A DNA stretch of 64,000 nucleotides from Streptomyces fagopyri (GCF_009498275.1 NZ_CP045643.1:1612001-1676000); one strand, 5' to 3'. Counted from the first letter of the stretch, positions 15,604 through 25,173 are shown. Notes: generated by a model from the sequence alone, not told the origin. Numbers and translations: made by a program.

Positions 15604-17349
15604 ATGCCGACCGCCGTGCCGGAAAGACCTGCCGGACTCTCCCGTGCCCCATCGGCGGGGGCCGGCTCAGGCAAGGGGGTCGCCCTGCCCCGGGGCGTCG
15701 GGCGGACCGCCGCGCGGATCGCCGCGCTGACGGCGTGTCAGGCCGGGCTGCTGGTGGGACTCGGACTCCTGATCACCGGCCCCGCGCGTGACCGGTGGCC
15801 CCTGACGGTCGAGGACCACGTCGACGAGGCCTTCGAACGGGGCCGCACCGGCACACTCACCACCCTGTCCTTCATCGGCTCCGAGGCCGGCAACACCCTG
15901 ACGGTCATCACGCTCACCCTGGCGGCCTGTCTGGTGCTGGTCCTGCTGCCCCGGCTGCCGATGTGGCGGCAGGCGGTCTTCCTCGCCGTCGCCGTCTCCT
16001 CCCAGGCACTGGTCTTCCTGGTCATCACCCTGTCGGTGGACCGCGACCGTCCGGACGTGGACCGCCTGGACGCGTCCCCGCCCACGTCCAGTTACACCTC
16101 CGGCCACACCGGCGCCGCCACCGCCCTGTACGCGGGCGTCGCCGTGGTGGTGCTCTCACGCGGCCGCGGTCCCTGGCGCAGAGCCGTGGGAGTGCTGCTG
16201 CTCCTCATACCGTTGCTGGTGGGCGTCGCCCGTCTCTACCGCGGCATGCACCACCCCACGGACGTCGTGGGCGGCATCGTCAACGGCTGCCTGTCCCTGC
16301 TGATCGTCGGGCGCGCCCTGCTGGTCGACAAGTCCGTGACCGCGCCGCCCCCGGCCGGTTCGCTGCCCGTCGCCGACGGCACCCGCGCCGAGCCGCACCA
16401 CGGCACCACCATCGTGATCTTCAATCCCACGGTGACCGACGAAGCCACCCGGGTGTCCCTGCGACGGGTCCTGGACCACAACGGCCATCGGGCGCCGGTG
16501 TTCGTCGAGACCACCCGCGACGACCCGGGCAGCGGACAGACGGCCCGCGCGATCCGTGACGGCGCGACGCTCGTCGTCGTCTGCGGCGGGGACGGAACCG
16601 TCCGGACGGTGGCCGACGCCCTGGCCGGCAGCGGGGTCCCGCTGGCCGTCGTACCGTGCGGCACCGGCAATCTGCTGGCCCGCAACCTCGGTCTGCCGCT
16701 CTCCCCCGCCGAGGCCCTGGAGGCCGCGCTGCGCGGTACGTCGCACCCACTGGACCTAGGGCGCATCGAGGGCGACGACCTCCCCGCCACCCACTTCGCC
16801 GCGATGTCCGGGGCCGGACTGGACGCCGCGATGATCGAGCACACGGACGAGCGCGCCAAGTCGGCCGTGGGCTGGCCCGCGTATCTGCTGGCGGGCATCA
16901 GCACGCTGCGCACCCCGCGCATGGGTCTGACCATCCGACTCGACGGCGCGCCCGCCGTCCGCCGTACCGCCCGCATGGTCCTGGTCGCCAATGTCGGCAC
17001 CGTCCAGGGCGGGTTGACGCTCCTGCCGTCCGCCCGTCCCGACGACGGACGTCTCGACCTGCTGGTCCTCGACCCGCGGGGGCCCGGCGGCTGGCTGCGC
17101 GCGGTGGGAACGCTGCTGCGCGGCCGGTCCCGGGCACCCCGGGCCACCACCCTGGACACCCTCGCCACCCGGGACGGGGACCGGACCGGCGTACCGGTCG
17201 AGTTCTTCACCTTCCGGCGTGCCGAACTCGTCTTCGACTCCCCGCAGTCGCGCGAACTCGACGGCGACCCGGTCGGTCCCGGGCGCAGGCTCACCGCCGA
17301 GGTCAGGCCCGGCGCCCTGACCGTGCTGCTGCCGTCCCGGGAGAAGTGA
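15604..17349 (+). CDS. PAP2 phosphatase - diacylglycerol kinase fusion protein
   Basis: This 581-residue protein joins two lipid enzymes. Residues about 35-240 form a multi-helix PAP2 phosphatase with VDRDRPDVDRL, YTSGHTGAAT and RLYRGMHHPTDVVGG. Residues about 260-575 form a lipid/diacylglycerol kinase with CGGDGTVRTVADAL and PCGTGNLLARNLGLPLSPAE. It may dephosphorylate a lipid phosphate and phosphorylate a lipid at the inner membrane. ATG at 15604 follows GGGAG. The stop TGA touches the ATG of the next gene, so the three-gene group 15604-19101 is surely an operon. Confidence 0.88.
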   Translation: MPTAVPERPAGLSRAPSAGAGSGKGVALPRGVGRTAARIAALTACQAGLLVGLGLLITGPARDRWPLTVEDHVDEAFERGRTGTLTTLSFIGSEAGNTLTVITLTLAACLVLVLLPRLPMWRQAVFLAVAVSSQALVFLVITLSVDRDRPDVDRLDASPPTSSYTSGHTGAATALYAGVAVVVLSRGRGPWRRAVGVLLLLIPLLVGVARLYRGMHHPTDVVGGIVNGCLSLLIVGRALLVDKSVTAPPPAGSLPVADGTRAEPHHGTTIVIFNPTVTDEATRVSLRRVLDHNGHRAPVFVETTRDDPGSGQTARAIRDGATLVVVCGGDGTVRTVADALAGSGVPLAVVPCGTGNLLARNLGLPLSPAEALEAALRGTSHPLDLGRIEGDDLPATHFAAMSGAGLDAAMIEHTDERAKSAVGWPAYLLAGISTLRTPRMGLTIRLDGAPAVRRTARMVLVANVGTVQGGLTLLPSARPDDGRLDLLVLDPRGPGGWLRAVGTLLRGRSRAPRATTLDTLATRDGDRTGVPVEFFTFRRAELVFDSPQSRELDGDPVGPGRRLTAEVRPGALTVLLPSREK

Positions 17350-18303
17350 ATGGGCACCGCCACCAGGGTCCCCGAGACCCGTGACATGGCCGGCGAGGAA
17401 CTGTCGGCGGACGAGGCGCTGGCGTCACTGCGCCGTTACGGCCGCTGGCCACTGCTGCGCGACTCGTTCGTCCGGTTCCGCTACGCCGACGGCTTCAGCC
17501 ACTCCCGGGCGCTCGCCCTGCAGACCGTGCTGGCCGTGATCCCGCTCGCCATCGCGTTCGTCGGACTCTCCACCGCCCTGCACTCGGAGGACATCGGCAG
17601 ATTCGCCGAGCTGACGATCCACCGGATCGCCGCGGGCCCCAGCGCCGAGGTGGTCGACGACGCGTTGCGGCGCAGCCGGCACACGGCGGGCGACGGCGCG
17701 CAGGTCGCCCTCTGGTTCGGTCTGCTCTTCTCCCTGGTCAACGTCACGACGGCGATGTGCCAGATCGAGCGCGGCGCCAACCGGATCTACGGCAACGAGC
17801 GGGACCGCCCCTTCCACCGCAAGTACCTGCGCGGACTGGTGATGGCGCTCGGCGCCGGGATCCCGCTGGGACTGGGGTTCGTCGTCATGGTCGCCGGAGG
17901 CGACCTGGCCTCCGCGGCGGTGACGGTGTACGGGCTGGACGGCGCCGCCCGAACCGCGTGGGAGATCATCCGCTGGCCGGTCGGTTTCCTGCTCGCGCTC
18001 ATCTCGGCCAGCGCGATCTTCCGCCGTTCTCCCCGCAGGCGGCAGCCCGGATACACCTGGCTGGCCTTCGGCGCCACCGTCTACCTCGTGCTGTGGACGC
18101 TGCTGACCTGGCTGCTGAGCCTGTACCTCGGGGTGAGCGGGTCCTTCGACACGATCTACGGCCCGCTCAGCGCGTTCATGTCGCTGCTGCTCTGGGCCTA
18201 TCTGACCTCCATCGCCCTGTTCCTCGGACTGGCGTTCGCCGCGCAACTGGAGGCCTCACGGGCCCTGCGGCCCGGTCCGATCCACCCCGACCCTGGAGTG
18301 TGA
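17350..18303 (+). CDS. YihY/BrkB family membrane protein
   Basis: This 317-residue integral membrane protein has six hydrophobic segments and the family marks FVRFRYADGFSHSRALALQT near the start, NVTTAMCQIERGANRIYG, and YGPLSAFMSLLLWAYLTSIA near the end. Family function is not settled; it was once misnamed RNase BN. It starts immediately after the fusion gene's stop and ends directly at the next ATG, which indicates translational coupling with two lipid-phosphatase genes and a possible role in envelope lipid handling. A second member lies at 43608-44432. Confidence 0.86.
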   Translation: MGTATRVPETRDMAGEELSADEALASLRRYGRWPLLRDSFVRFRYADGFSHSRALALQTVLAVIPLAIAFVGLSTALHSEDIGRFAELTIHRIAAGPSAEVVDDALRRSRHTAGDGAQVALWFGLLFSLVNVTTAMCQIERGANRIYGNERDRPFHRKYLRGLVMALGAGIPLGLGFVVMVAGGDLASAAVTVYGLDGAARTAWEIIRWPVGFLLALISASAIFRRSPRRRQPGYTWLAFGATVYLVLWTLLTWLLSLYLGVSGSFDTIYGPLSAFMSLLLWAYLTSIALFLGLAFAAQLEASRALRPGPIHPDPGV

Positions 18304-19101
18304 ATGCCGGTGCGAACCGTTGCCCTGCGCCTGCGTGACCGGCAGCGCCGGGCTGCCGACCGCAGGTTCGGTGTCCGGCTGTTCGGGTCGGCCGCCGTCG
18401 CCGCGGTCGCCGCCGTGCCCTTCGGGCTGCTGCTCGTACTCCTGGAGGGCCACTGGGGGCCCCTCCGCCGGCTGGACGCGGGCACCGCGCGGCGGCTGCA
18501 CGAGACGGCGCTGGAACACCCCGCCTGGACGAGCACGCTGCGCTTCCTCTCCGACCGGGTGTGGGATCCCGTCACCCTGCGTACGGTCGTCGCCCTGCTC
18601 ACGATCTGGCTCGTGTACCGCAGGGCGTGGCGGCTGGCTTCCTGGTCCGCGGTGACGGCCGTGGCCGGCGGACTGATCGGGCTGCTCGTCAAGACGGTGG
18701 TCGAGCGGGCCAGACCGTCTTTGGAGGATCCGGTGGCGCACGCCCCGGGGTTCTCGTTCCCGTCCGGGCACGCGATGACGGCCACCACCTCGTTCGCGGT
18801 GCTGCTGCTCGTCCTGCTCCCCCTGGTCCCGCGCGCCTGGCGGCCGCTGGGCTGGTGCCTCGCCGTCGTGTCGGTGCTCGGTGTCGGCTTCACCCGCGTC
18901 GCGCTCGGCGTGCACTGGTTCAGTGACGTGGTGGGCGGCTGGCTGCTGGGGCTCGCGGTGGTCGCCCTGACGGCGTGGGCCTTCGAGGCGTGGCGTGTCG
19001 ACTCCGGCCGCGGACACGCCGCGTTGACCGGTGGCCTGGAGCCGGAGCTCACCGGCGCCCACCCGGAACCGGGCCGGGCGGACCGGGAGGTGTCCCACTG
19101 A
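18304..19101 (+). CDS. PAP2 family lipid phosphatase
   Basis: This 265-residue membrane protein has the three PAP2 motifs: KTVVERARP, FSFPSGHAMTATTS and RVALGVHWFSDVVGG. About six membrane segments carry the active site on the outer face. Relatives remove phosphate from phosphatidate or undecaprenyl pyrophosphate. It is the last gene of the coupled fusion-YihY-PAP2 operon and is followed immediately by a strong terminator. Confidence 0.9.
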   Translation: MPVRTVALRLRDRQRRAADRRFGVRLFGSAAVAAVAAVPFGLLLVLLEGHWGPLRRLDAGTARRLHETALEHPAWTSTLRFLSDRVWDPVTLRTVVALLTIWLVYRRAWRLASWSAVTAVAGGLIGLLVKTVVERARPSLEDPVAHAPGFSFPSGHAMTATTSFAVLLLVLLPLVPRAWRPLGWCLAVVSVLGVGFTRVALGVHWFSDVVGGWLLGLAVVALTAWAFEAWRVDSGRGHAALTGGLEPELTGAHPEPGRADREVSH

Positions 19102-19146
19102 GACGGGGTGGGTGCCGGGGACGACTCCCCCGGCACCCACCCCGTC
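19102..19146. terminator. Strong terminator, perfect 19-bp stem
   Basis: Arms at 19102-19120 and 19128-19146 pair perfectly around the loop ACGACTC. It begins one base after the PAP2 stop and lies 28 bases past the convergent protease stop, so it can serve both strands. Confidence 0.88.
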
Positions 19147-19173
19147 GTCACGCGTGACGATCCACGGTCACCG

Positions 19174-22100
19174 TCACCGTGTGCCGGGGTGCAGGTAGGC
19201 GCGGTCCACCGTCTGCTGGACGGTGTCGCCGGCCGCGTCCCTGGCGGTGACGCGCAGTGTCACGTACGCGTCGCCGTGCACCCGGGCCGGCCGCTCCACG
19301 GTGGCGCTGAAGCCGCTGCCCTCGCGGGCCGTGGACGCGGCGGTCCAGGTCCGCCCGCCGTCGTACGACGTCTCGACCTTCAGCGTCACGCCACGCGGTG
19401 CCGTCATGCCGTCCTGCATACGGACGGTCAGACCCAGGTGGTGCCTGCGCTCCCGGCTCACCGCGTTCCGGGCGTCGACGGGGACGGCGTAGTCGACCTG
19501 GAGCAACGGCAGCATGGCCGGCCGGGCCGCGGTGTCCGAACGGAACGTCCACGACGTGCGTGTGCCGGTGGCGAAGTCCCAGTCGCCGGACGTGCGGGCG
19601 GTGGCCAGGTCCAGGCGGTACGCGGCGTCGCCCGCGGGAACCTCGATGTCACCCCACGCGCCGTTGTCGGACGCGGCGATCTGCTTCCCGTTCCGGTACA
19701 GCAGCGCCGTGGCCGTGTCGGGCAGGTCGTCCGCCGCGGCCGACGGGGAGCCGGCTCGGACGCCACTGCCGACGCCGCCGCTGGGGACCTCACCGAAGGC
19801 CCAGTGGCCCGCCGCGGAGTCCGTGAACTCCGGGACGAACACGGACAGGGTGTCGCCGTTGCGCACCGACTGCCAGGCCGCGCCACGCGGGATGGACGGG
19901 CGGACCACCGCTCCGAACCACCGCTGCGAGACGCTCTCGCCGGGCCGGTAGGTACGCGGCACATCACTCATGCCGGCCATGAGCGGCATGTCCGGGTCAC
20001 CGACCACGTTGTGGCGGACGGTCTGCCGCCACAGGGTGTCGCCGCCGGTCACGTACTCGACGCGCTCCTGGCCGGTCGGGACGTAGCGGGTGTACTGGTT
20101 CCAGGCGGTGTCCTGGTAGGGCCGCCACCCGAATCGCTGCTCGCCCGCCCAGGACGTGGCACCCGTGCGGGTGTAGGTGCTCCGGACCACGGCGCTCTCG
20201 CGCTCGGAGACGGTGTACACCAGCGGCTTGGGGACGGAGCCCTTGGACACCTGCATCACGTCGTAGAGGTACGGGCTGCGGACCGTGCCGGTGAACTCCA
20301 CCGTGGTGGATCTCGCCTTGGCGCGCTTGAGCAGCGCGGTGCCTTCCGCCGCGCCCGCGCGCATGGTGGTCAGGGCCATCCGGTCTCCGGTGGGGCTCCA
20401 CCGCGTCCAGGGGTAGTAGCCGTCCTCCATGACCAGCATCAGCGCCTTGGCCCCGGCGTCCGCCGCCGCCCGCGCGAGCGCCCGGTCGTCGGAGAAGTGC
20501 CAGCGTACGACGGCCAGTTTGCCGCGCACGTGGGCGGCGCGGAGGTCGGCGGCCGTGCCCGCGCCGGCGTCCACGGCGGTCAGCCGGGCTCCCTTGTCGC
20601 CGAAGGCCGGGGAGGCGTCCACGTAGTACGGGGTGAAGCCGAGCGACGTGCCGGGGACCGCTGCCCGCAGCTGCGGGGCCACCATCTGCCAGCGCGAGGC
20701 GAACTCGAAGTCGCCGTCGGTGACGCGCGCCGTGGGGCTGACGTAGATCCGCTGGGCGACGTCGAAGTACATCACGCCCTGGATCAGGCCGTTGCCGTCG
20801 ATCTTCCGGTACGTCTGGTAGCTGAGCACCCCGCGCTGTTCGGCGGGGCGGGGCGTGCGGATCTGCACCTGGACGGTGTCGGCGGCGTTGAGTGTCACCG
20901 ACATGTCCTTGGTGACCTTCACCTCCGGGTTGACGACCTCACGCAGTTCCTCGCCGTCGGCCGCCTTGTCGATCGTGTTGAAGCTGACCTGGTAGGTGCC
21001 CTCTTCCACTTCGGCGACGGCCGGTTCGAGGCTCGTGTAGTTCACGAAGCCGTCGGCACCCCAGATCGTCGGGGCGGCGCCCTCCATGACCTTGCCGTCG
21101 CGGTCGCGGGCGACCACGGTGAGCTTGTGCAGCGGGCCGTGCGCGTTCAGGGCGACGGTGGTGTGGGTGAGCACGGAGCCGTCGGCGGAGGTGGCGGTGA
21201 CGTATCCGTAGTACTGGCCGCGAGTGGCCTTGGCGCCGTCGAGGCTCAGCGGCACCTCGGCCGTGGCGCCCGGCGCCAGCTGCGCCTTGCCGCTGCCGAC
21301 GCCGACCACGCCGTCCGGGAGCGCGCGCCCCGTGTTGGTGGCGAGGGAGACGGCCAGGGTGAGCGTGACCGCGTGGTCACCGGTGTTGGTGTAGCGGACG
21401 GTGGCCGCCTGCTGCACCTTCTTGGCGCCACCGACCTGGACCGGCGGGAGGGTGACGGAACCGGTGGCCGTGACCGCGCCCATGGCGGTGGCCAGGTCGA
21501 TGCGACCGCCGCCCTGCTCGGTCACCTTGGTGCCGGGCACCTCGTGCGCGGTGCTGATCAGGGCGTCCTTGAGCTGCTGCGCCCCCCAGCCGGGGTGTTG
21601 CTGGGCCAGCAGCGCGACGGCTCCGGCGACATGCGGGGTGGCCATCGAAGTGCCGGACGCGGCGGTGTAGTTGGCGTCGACGGGGGTGCCCATCGTGGTG
21701 CCGGAGGCGCGGGCGGCGACGATGCCGACACCGGGGGCGGTCACGTCGGGCTTGACCGCCGCGTCGACCAGCCGCGGGCCGCGGCTGGAGAAGGAGGCGA
21801 GGGAGTCGTCGCGGTCGACGGCGCCGACGGTCAGCGCCGCGTCGGCCGCGCCGGGCGAACTGACGGTGGCCATGCCGGGACCCTCGTTGCCCGCGGCGAC
21901 GACGAAGAGCGTGCCGGTCGACGCGGTGAGGGAGTTGACGGCCTCGCTCATGGAGTCGGTGCCGTCGGTGGGGGTGCCCGAACCGAGGCTCATGTTGACG
22001 ACCTTGGCGTGCTGCGAGGCGGCCCACTCCATGCCGTCGATGACGGACGACTCGCTGCCGTAGCCGTCGTCGCCCAGCACCTTGCCGATGAGCAGGTCGG

Positions 22101-23019
22101 CGCGGGGCGCCACCCCGCGCCGGGTCCCGCCGGACGCGGCGCCCGTGCCGCCGACGATCGAGGCGACGTGCGTGCCGTGGCCGAAGGCGTCGTTCGTGCT
22201 CGCGCTGCCGGAGAAGTCCTTGGCCTGCGCCACGCGTCCGGCCAGGTCGGGGTGGTTCGCGTCGACGCCGGTGTCGAGGATGGCGACCTTGACGCCCTGC
22301 CCCTCGTAGCCCGCCTTCCAGGCGACGGGGGCGTTGATCTGCGCGGTGCTGCGGTCCAGTACGGCTTTGACCTTGCCGTCGAGCGAGACCCTCGGGGTGA
22401 CGGCGGCGCGGGCGGCGTCCGGTGCCGGGCCGGTGTTCAGCGTCTTCCAGAACGTGCCCAGGTCGTCGTCGGCCACCCGCAGCGACCGCGCGTCGATGCT
22501 GGTCAGGTCACGGACGGGCGTCGCGGACGTGTTGAGCGCGGCCAGCCGGTCGGCGGTGTTCCCGGCGGCCTGTGTCGCCCGAGCGGTGCTCCTGGCCCCG
22601 GTCGCCGACGGCTTGGAGGAGACGATCAGGGGGAGGGCGGAGGTGTGCGCCTCGTCGTAGCCCTCGGCCACCAGGGCCGTCACGTCGAAGAGCCGACGGT
22701 CCAGGGTGCCCGCGGTCACCAGCGCCTCGGCGTCGGACGGCAGCACGGTGAGCGCCTTGTCGTTGCCCTCCAGCGTCCGGAAGGCGATGCCCTCGCGCCC
22801 CGGCGCGGGCTGCACCGACGCGGTGTGGCGTCCGCCGGGCAGCGTGGTCACGGTCACCCGGTCGCCGGTCAGCAGCCGCACGGTGGCGGAGACCACCTTG
22901 TCATGGGCGGTGATGCGCGGCGTTCCCTCCGCGCTCGTCCCGGCGGAGACGGGCGACACACCCCCGATCGTTGCCACCAGTACGGTCGATACAGCCGCCG
23001 ATAGGCGCATCCATGCCAT
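19174..23019 (-). CDS. Secreted S8 (subtilisin-like) serine protease with PA domain
   Basis: This 1281-residue exported protease has a signal peptide in the first ~26 residues (LVATIGGVSPVSAG) and a propeptide-like region to about 230. The subtilisin domain is complete: Asp in VAILDTGVDANHPD, His in FGHGTHVASIVGG, Asn in VVAAGNEGPG and Ser in AASGTSMATPHVAG. A long C-terminal region (about 515-1281) contains beta-rich and protease-associated-like segments. The size and order match the large S8 proteases of Streptomyces. ATG 19 lies at 23019; AAGG is ten bases upstream, and a second ATG at 23010 is possible. Repeated GACATGTC elements lie upstream. Confidence 0.9.
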   Translation of the reverse strand: MAWMRLSAAVSTVLVATIGGVSPVSAGTSAEGTPRITAHDKVVSATVRLLTGDRVTVTTLPGGRHTASVQPAPGREGIAFRTLEGNDKALTVLPSDAEALVTAGTLDRRLFDVTALVAEGYDEAHTSALPLIVSSKPSATGARSTARATQAAGNTADRLAALNTSATPVRDLTSIDARSLRVADDDLGTFWKTLNTGPAPDAARAAVTPRVSLDGKVKAVLDRSTAQINAPVAWKAGYEGQGVKVAILDTGVDANHPDLAGRVAQAKDFSGSASTNDAFGHGTHVASIVGGTGAASGGTRRGVAPRADLLIGKVLGDDGYGSESSVIDGMEWAASQHAKVVNMSLGSGTPTDGTDSMSEAVNSLTASTGTLFVVAAGNEGPGMATVSSPGAADAALTVGAVDRDDSLASFSSRGPRLVDAAVKPDVTAPGVGIVAARASGTTMGTPVDANYTAASGTSMATPHVAGAVALLAQQHPGWGAQQLKDALISTAHEVPGTKVTEQGGGRIDLATAMGAVTATGSVTLPPVQVGGAKKVQQAATVRYTNTGDHAVTLTLAVSLATNTGRALPDGVVGVGSGKAQLAPGATAEVPLSLDGAKATRGQYYGYVTATSADGSVLTHTTVALNAHGPLHKLTVVARDRDGKVMEGAAPTIWGADGFVNYTSLEPAVAEVEEGTYQVSFNTIDKAADGEELREVVNPEVKVTKDMSVTLNAADTVQVQIRTPRPAEQRGVLSYQTYRKIDGNGLIQGVMYFDVAQRIYVSPTARVTDGDFEFASRWQMVAPQLRAAVPGTSLGFTPYYVDASPAFGDKGARLTAVDAGAGTAADLRAAHVRGKLAVVRWHFSDDRALARAAADAGAKALMLVMEDGYYPWTRWSPTGDRMALTTMRAGAAEGTALLKRAKARSTTVEFTGTVRSPYLYDVMQVSKGSVPKPLVYTVSERESAVVRSTYTRTGATSWAGEQRFGWRPYQDTAWNQYTRYVPTGQERVEYVTGGDTLWRQTVRHNVVGDPDMPLMAGMSDVPRTYRPGESVSQRWFGAVVRPSIPRGAAWQSVRNGDTLSVFVPEFTDSAAGHWAFGEVPSGGVGSGVRAGSPSAAADDLPDTATALLYRNGKQIAASDNGAWGDIEVPAGDAAYRLDLATARTSGDWDFATGTRTSWTFRSDTAARPAMLPLLQVDYAVPVDARNAVSRERRHHLGLTVRMQDGMTAPRGVTLKVETSYDGGRTWTAASTAREGSGFSATVERPARVHGDAYVTLRVTARDAAGDTVQQTVDRAYLHPGTR

Positions 23020-23082
23020 CAGTCAAGCACCTTTCATACAGCTTGAGGTCATGCGCTGTTCGACAGAATCCGCTGGTGTCGC

Positions 23083-23126
23083 GGGACATGTCACTGCTCT
23101 CAGCTGTCACGGATGCGACATGTCCC
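23083..23126. promoter_or_regulatory. Paired GACATGTC palindromes upstream of the protease
   Basis: GGGACATGTC (23083-23092) and GACATGTCCC (23117-23126) are perfect inverted copies, each containing the palindrome GACATGTC. The word TGTCRC or its complement recurs at 23078-23083, 23105-23110 and 23131-23136. The cluster is 60-110 bases before the protease start and may be the operator of an unlinked regulator. Confidence 0.45.
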
Positions 23127-23227
23127 AACGGCGACAGGGGCAGGATGCGGCGCCGTCGCCGCGCCTGCTCCCGCCCGCCGCGACACGGCGGACGGGCCGG
23201 GGCGAACGGGTCGTCCGGCGCCGGGTG

Positions 23228-23959
23228 TCAGGCGAGATGCCGCGCGAAGAACCCCAGGGTGCTGTCCAGTTCGAAGGCCGGGACCTCGCCGTGCCTGCCG
23301 ACGTTGGCGTGGAGCGTCTTCTCGGCCGACGCCAACGCGTCGAACAGGGCCAGGCTTTGGGCCCGCGGCACTCGCTCGTCGTCCCACTGCACCAGGAACT
23401 GCACCGGCACCGTGACGCGGGCGGCGTCCTCGGCCGACGCCGACGCCCCGCCGAGCCCCAGGACCGCCGCGCGGACCCGGGGTTCGGCGGCGACGAACGG
23501 AACGCCGAGTCCGCACCCCAGTGAGACCCCCCAGTAGCCCACCGGACCCGGACCGACGTGTTCGAGCCGCTGGACCGCGTCGAGGACCGCTCGCCATTCC
23601 GGGACGGTCCGGCGAGCCACGAGCGCCTGGAAGCCGGCGATCAGCGGAGCCAACTCCTCTCCGGCGGCCACGCGAGCCTGGTTCCGGGTCGCGATCCGGT
23701 CGTACTCCTCGTCCACCGGCCGGTCTCCGTGGCCGGGCACGTCGACCGCCACGGCCGAGAATCCGCACTCGGCCACGATGCGGCGCGCGAGGGCCAGGAG
23801 GTCGGGGGTCTTCTTGTGCTGCCCGCCGCCGTGTCCCATCAGGACGAGCGGACGTGTGCCGACGGCACCTTCCGGCGTCCACAGCACGCCGGGGATCTCA
23901 TCGAGGGTGAAGAGCTGTTCGAGGACGCCGTCGAACGACGTCCGAGAGGTGAAGCGCAT
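23228..23959 (-). CDS. Alpha/beta hydrolase (dienelactone hydrolase-like)
   Basis: This 243-residue cytoplasmic hydrolase shows the oxyanion segment LVLMGHGGGQHKKTPD, the nucleophile elbow YWGVSLGCGLG, the acid WDDERVPRAQS and the catalytic His in VGRHGEVPAFE. The start at 23959 (MRFTSRTSFDG) fits domain boundaries; GAAAGG lies 11 bases upstream. The frame continues open upstream to 24280 through a GCCATC repeat, which I read as non-coding. Likely an esterase or lipase-like enzyme of unknown substrate; monocistronic. Confidence 0.83.
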   Translation of the reverse strand: MRFTSRTSFDGVLEQLFTLDEIPGVLWTPEGAVGTRPLVLMGHGGGQHKKTPDLLALARRIVAECGFSAVAVDVPGHGDRPVDEEYDRIATRNQARVAAGEELAPLIAGFQALVARRTVPEWRAVLDAVQRLEHVGPGPVGYWGVSLGCGLGVPFVAAEPRVRAAVLGLGGASASAEDAARVTVPVQFLVQWDDERVPRAQSLALFDALASAEKTLHANVGRHGEVPAFELDSTLGFFARHLA

Positions 23960-24230
23960 GGTGTTCCGGGCCTTTCGGGATGCCTCTTGCGGGCAACTCC
24001 CTAGGCCATACGGGAGAGGGAGGCCCGACCTGTCACAGCGTTGATCGGTCTCACCTCCTCGGTTCGCGGACGCGTACGGCGGCGCCGAAGGTATCACGGA
24101 CACGCCCACCCACGTCAGCAACGACCACGTGGTCAGGACCAAGGGCGCCTGATACGGCTTTGGTTGAAGTCCCCGGCCCGCGACGGCCCACACGGCGTTA
24201 TGCGTGGGAGTCGCGGTTCCACGGGGCGCC

Positions 24231-24284
24231 GACGCCATCGCCATCGCCGACGCCATCACCATCGCCATCGCCATCGCCATCGGC
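24231..24284. repeat. GCCATC hexanucleotide tract
   Basis: About nine copies of GCCATC, with GACGCC and CACC variants, fill 54 bp upstream of the hydrolase gene. It is a replication-slippage-prone microsatellite and not evidently part of a protein. Confidence 0.75.
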
Positions 24285-24420
24285 GAAGGAGAATCCGCCC
24301 CGGCTGTACCGCGCGCATCGGGGCGGGGAACACACGCCGGCGGCGCGCCGGGGCCGGGTGGGCCGGTGGCGCGCCGTCGGGTGGGGTGGGGGTGTGCGGG
24401 TCACCCGGTCAGGGATGGGG

Positions 24421-24939
24421 TCAGCGGTGACCGCCGCCGTGACCGCCGCCGTGACCGCCGCCGTGACCGCCGCCGTGGCCGCCGCCGTGGTGGCCGCCCC
24501 AGGTGACGGTGTCGACGAGGCGACGGTGGTCGTTGCGCAGGGTCGCGGTGTCCGCGCGCTTGTCCCACACCGAGGAACGACGGTCCTGGTACAGGTCACG
24601 GAAGGTGTCACGGCCGACACCGGTGTGGACCCGGACCGTGGCACGGCCACCCAGACGGTAGTGACGGAACGTGTACGTACGCCCGTCACGGTCCGAAAGC
24701 GTCCAACGGTCCAGATCCACCGCACGACGAGTGGTGTTGGTGATGTCCACCCACTCCTCGTTCAAATCGGAACGGCGGTGACGGTCCGGGGAGTCGTAGT
24801 GCACGTGCGTGATCTGCACCGCCGCACGAGGACGGGGAGCGTGATCGGCCGCGGAAGCCGGCAGCGCCGACGCCCCCGTCACCGCCGCGACGGACAACGC
24901 GGCAGCCGCGAAACGACGGACAGACACAGATGCGGACAT
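24421..24939 (-). CDS. Secreted lamin-tail-domain protein with Gly-His tail, copy 1
   Basis: This 172-residue exported protein has a signal peptide ending near SALPASAAD and a small beta-sandwich of the lamin-tail (LTD) type (VQITHVHYDSPDRH, LNEEWVDITNT, VDLDRWTLSDRDGRTYTFR, VRVHTGVGRDTF). Five GGGH units and a final Arg follow. LTD modules occur in extracellular proteins and often mediate binding to DNA or surfaces. The repeated Gly-Gly-Gly-His tail could bind transition metals such as Ni, Zn or Cu; this is inference. An otherwise identical paralogue with four units is at 37101-37607. ATG at 24939 follows GGGGGA. Confidence 0.82.
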   Translation of the reverse strand: MSASVSVRRFAAAALSVAAVTGASALPASAADHAPRPRAAVQITHVHYDSPDRHRRSDLNEEWVDITNTTRRAVDLDRWTLSDRDGRTYTFRHYRLGGRATVRVHTGVGRDTFRDLYQDRRSSVWDKRADTATLRNDHRRLVDTVTWGGHHGGGHGGGHGGGHGGGHGGGHR

Positions 24940-25101
24940 GAAGTCCCCCTACATGATGCCGGCACCCCCACCCCCCACGACCTGGACAAGCAAGCCGCAC
25001 GGAACAAGGCTGCGTGTGCGAGTGATACGGCCGGCCCCTGACGGACCGACACCCACACCATGCCCCCACCACCACCCGATACAGGCGAAACCCGGAGCCA
25101 C

Positions 25102-25145
25102 GTTACGGACCATCCATATCGCCGTAACACTCACATGTAACGTCC
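25102..25145 (-). promoter_or_regulatory. GTTACGG/CCGTAAC repeats upstream of LTD copy 1
   Basis: GTTACGG (25102-25108) and CCGTAAC (25122-25128) form a perfect 7-bp inverted repeat with a 13-base AT-richer spacer. A third related word, TGTAACGT, starts at 25136. They lie 160-200 bases before the LTD start and are reproduced exactly at 37770-37796. Candidate operator or promoter region. Confidence 0.45.
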
Positions 25146-25173
25146 ATTCAAACCATGAACCCACAAAGTTGAC

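Noticed and set aside
19108..23004. A 1298-codon open frame on the plus strand opposite the S8 protease
   Set aside because: It is the antisense shadow of a clear protease gene with intact catalytic motifs; the composition is Gly/Arg/Val low complexity and there is no ribosome site or known domain.
23960..24280. N-terminal extension of the alpha/beta hydrolase beginning with Met-Ala repeats
   Set aside because: The Met-Ala run is just the GCCATC microsatellite read in reverse; the hydrolase fold starts at MRFTSRTS.
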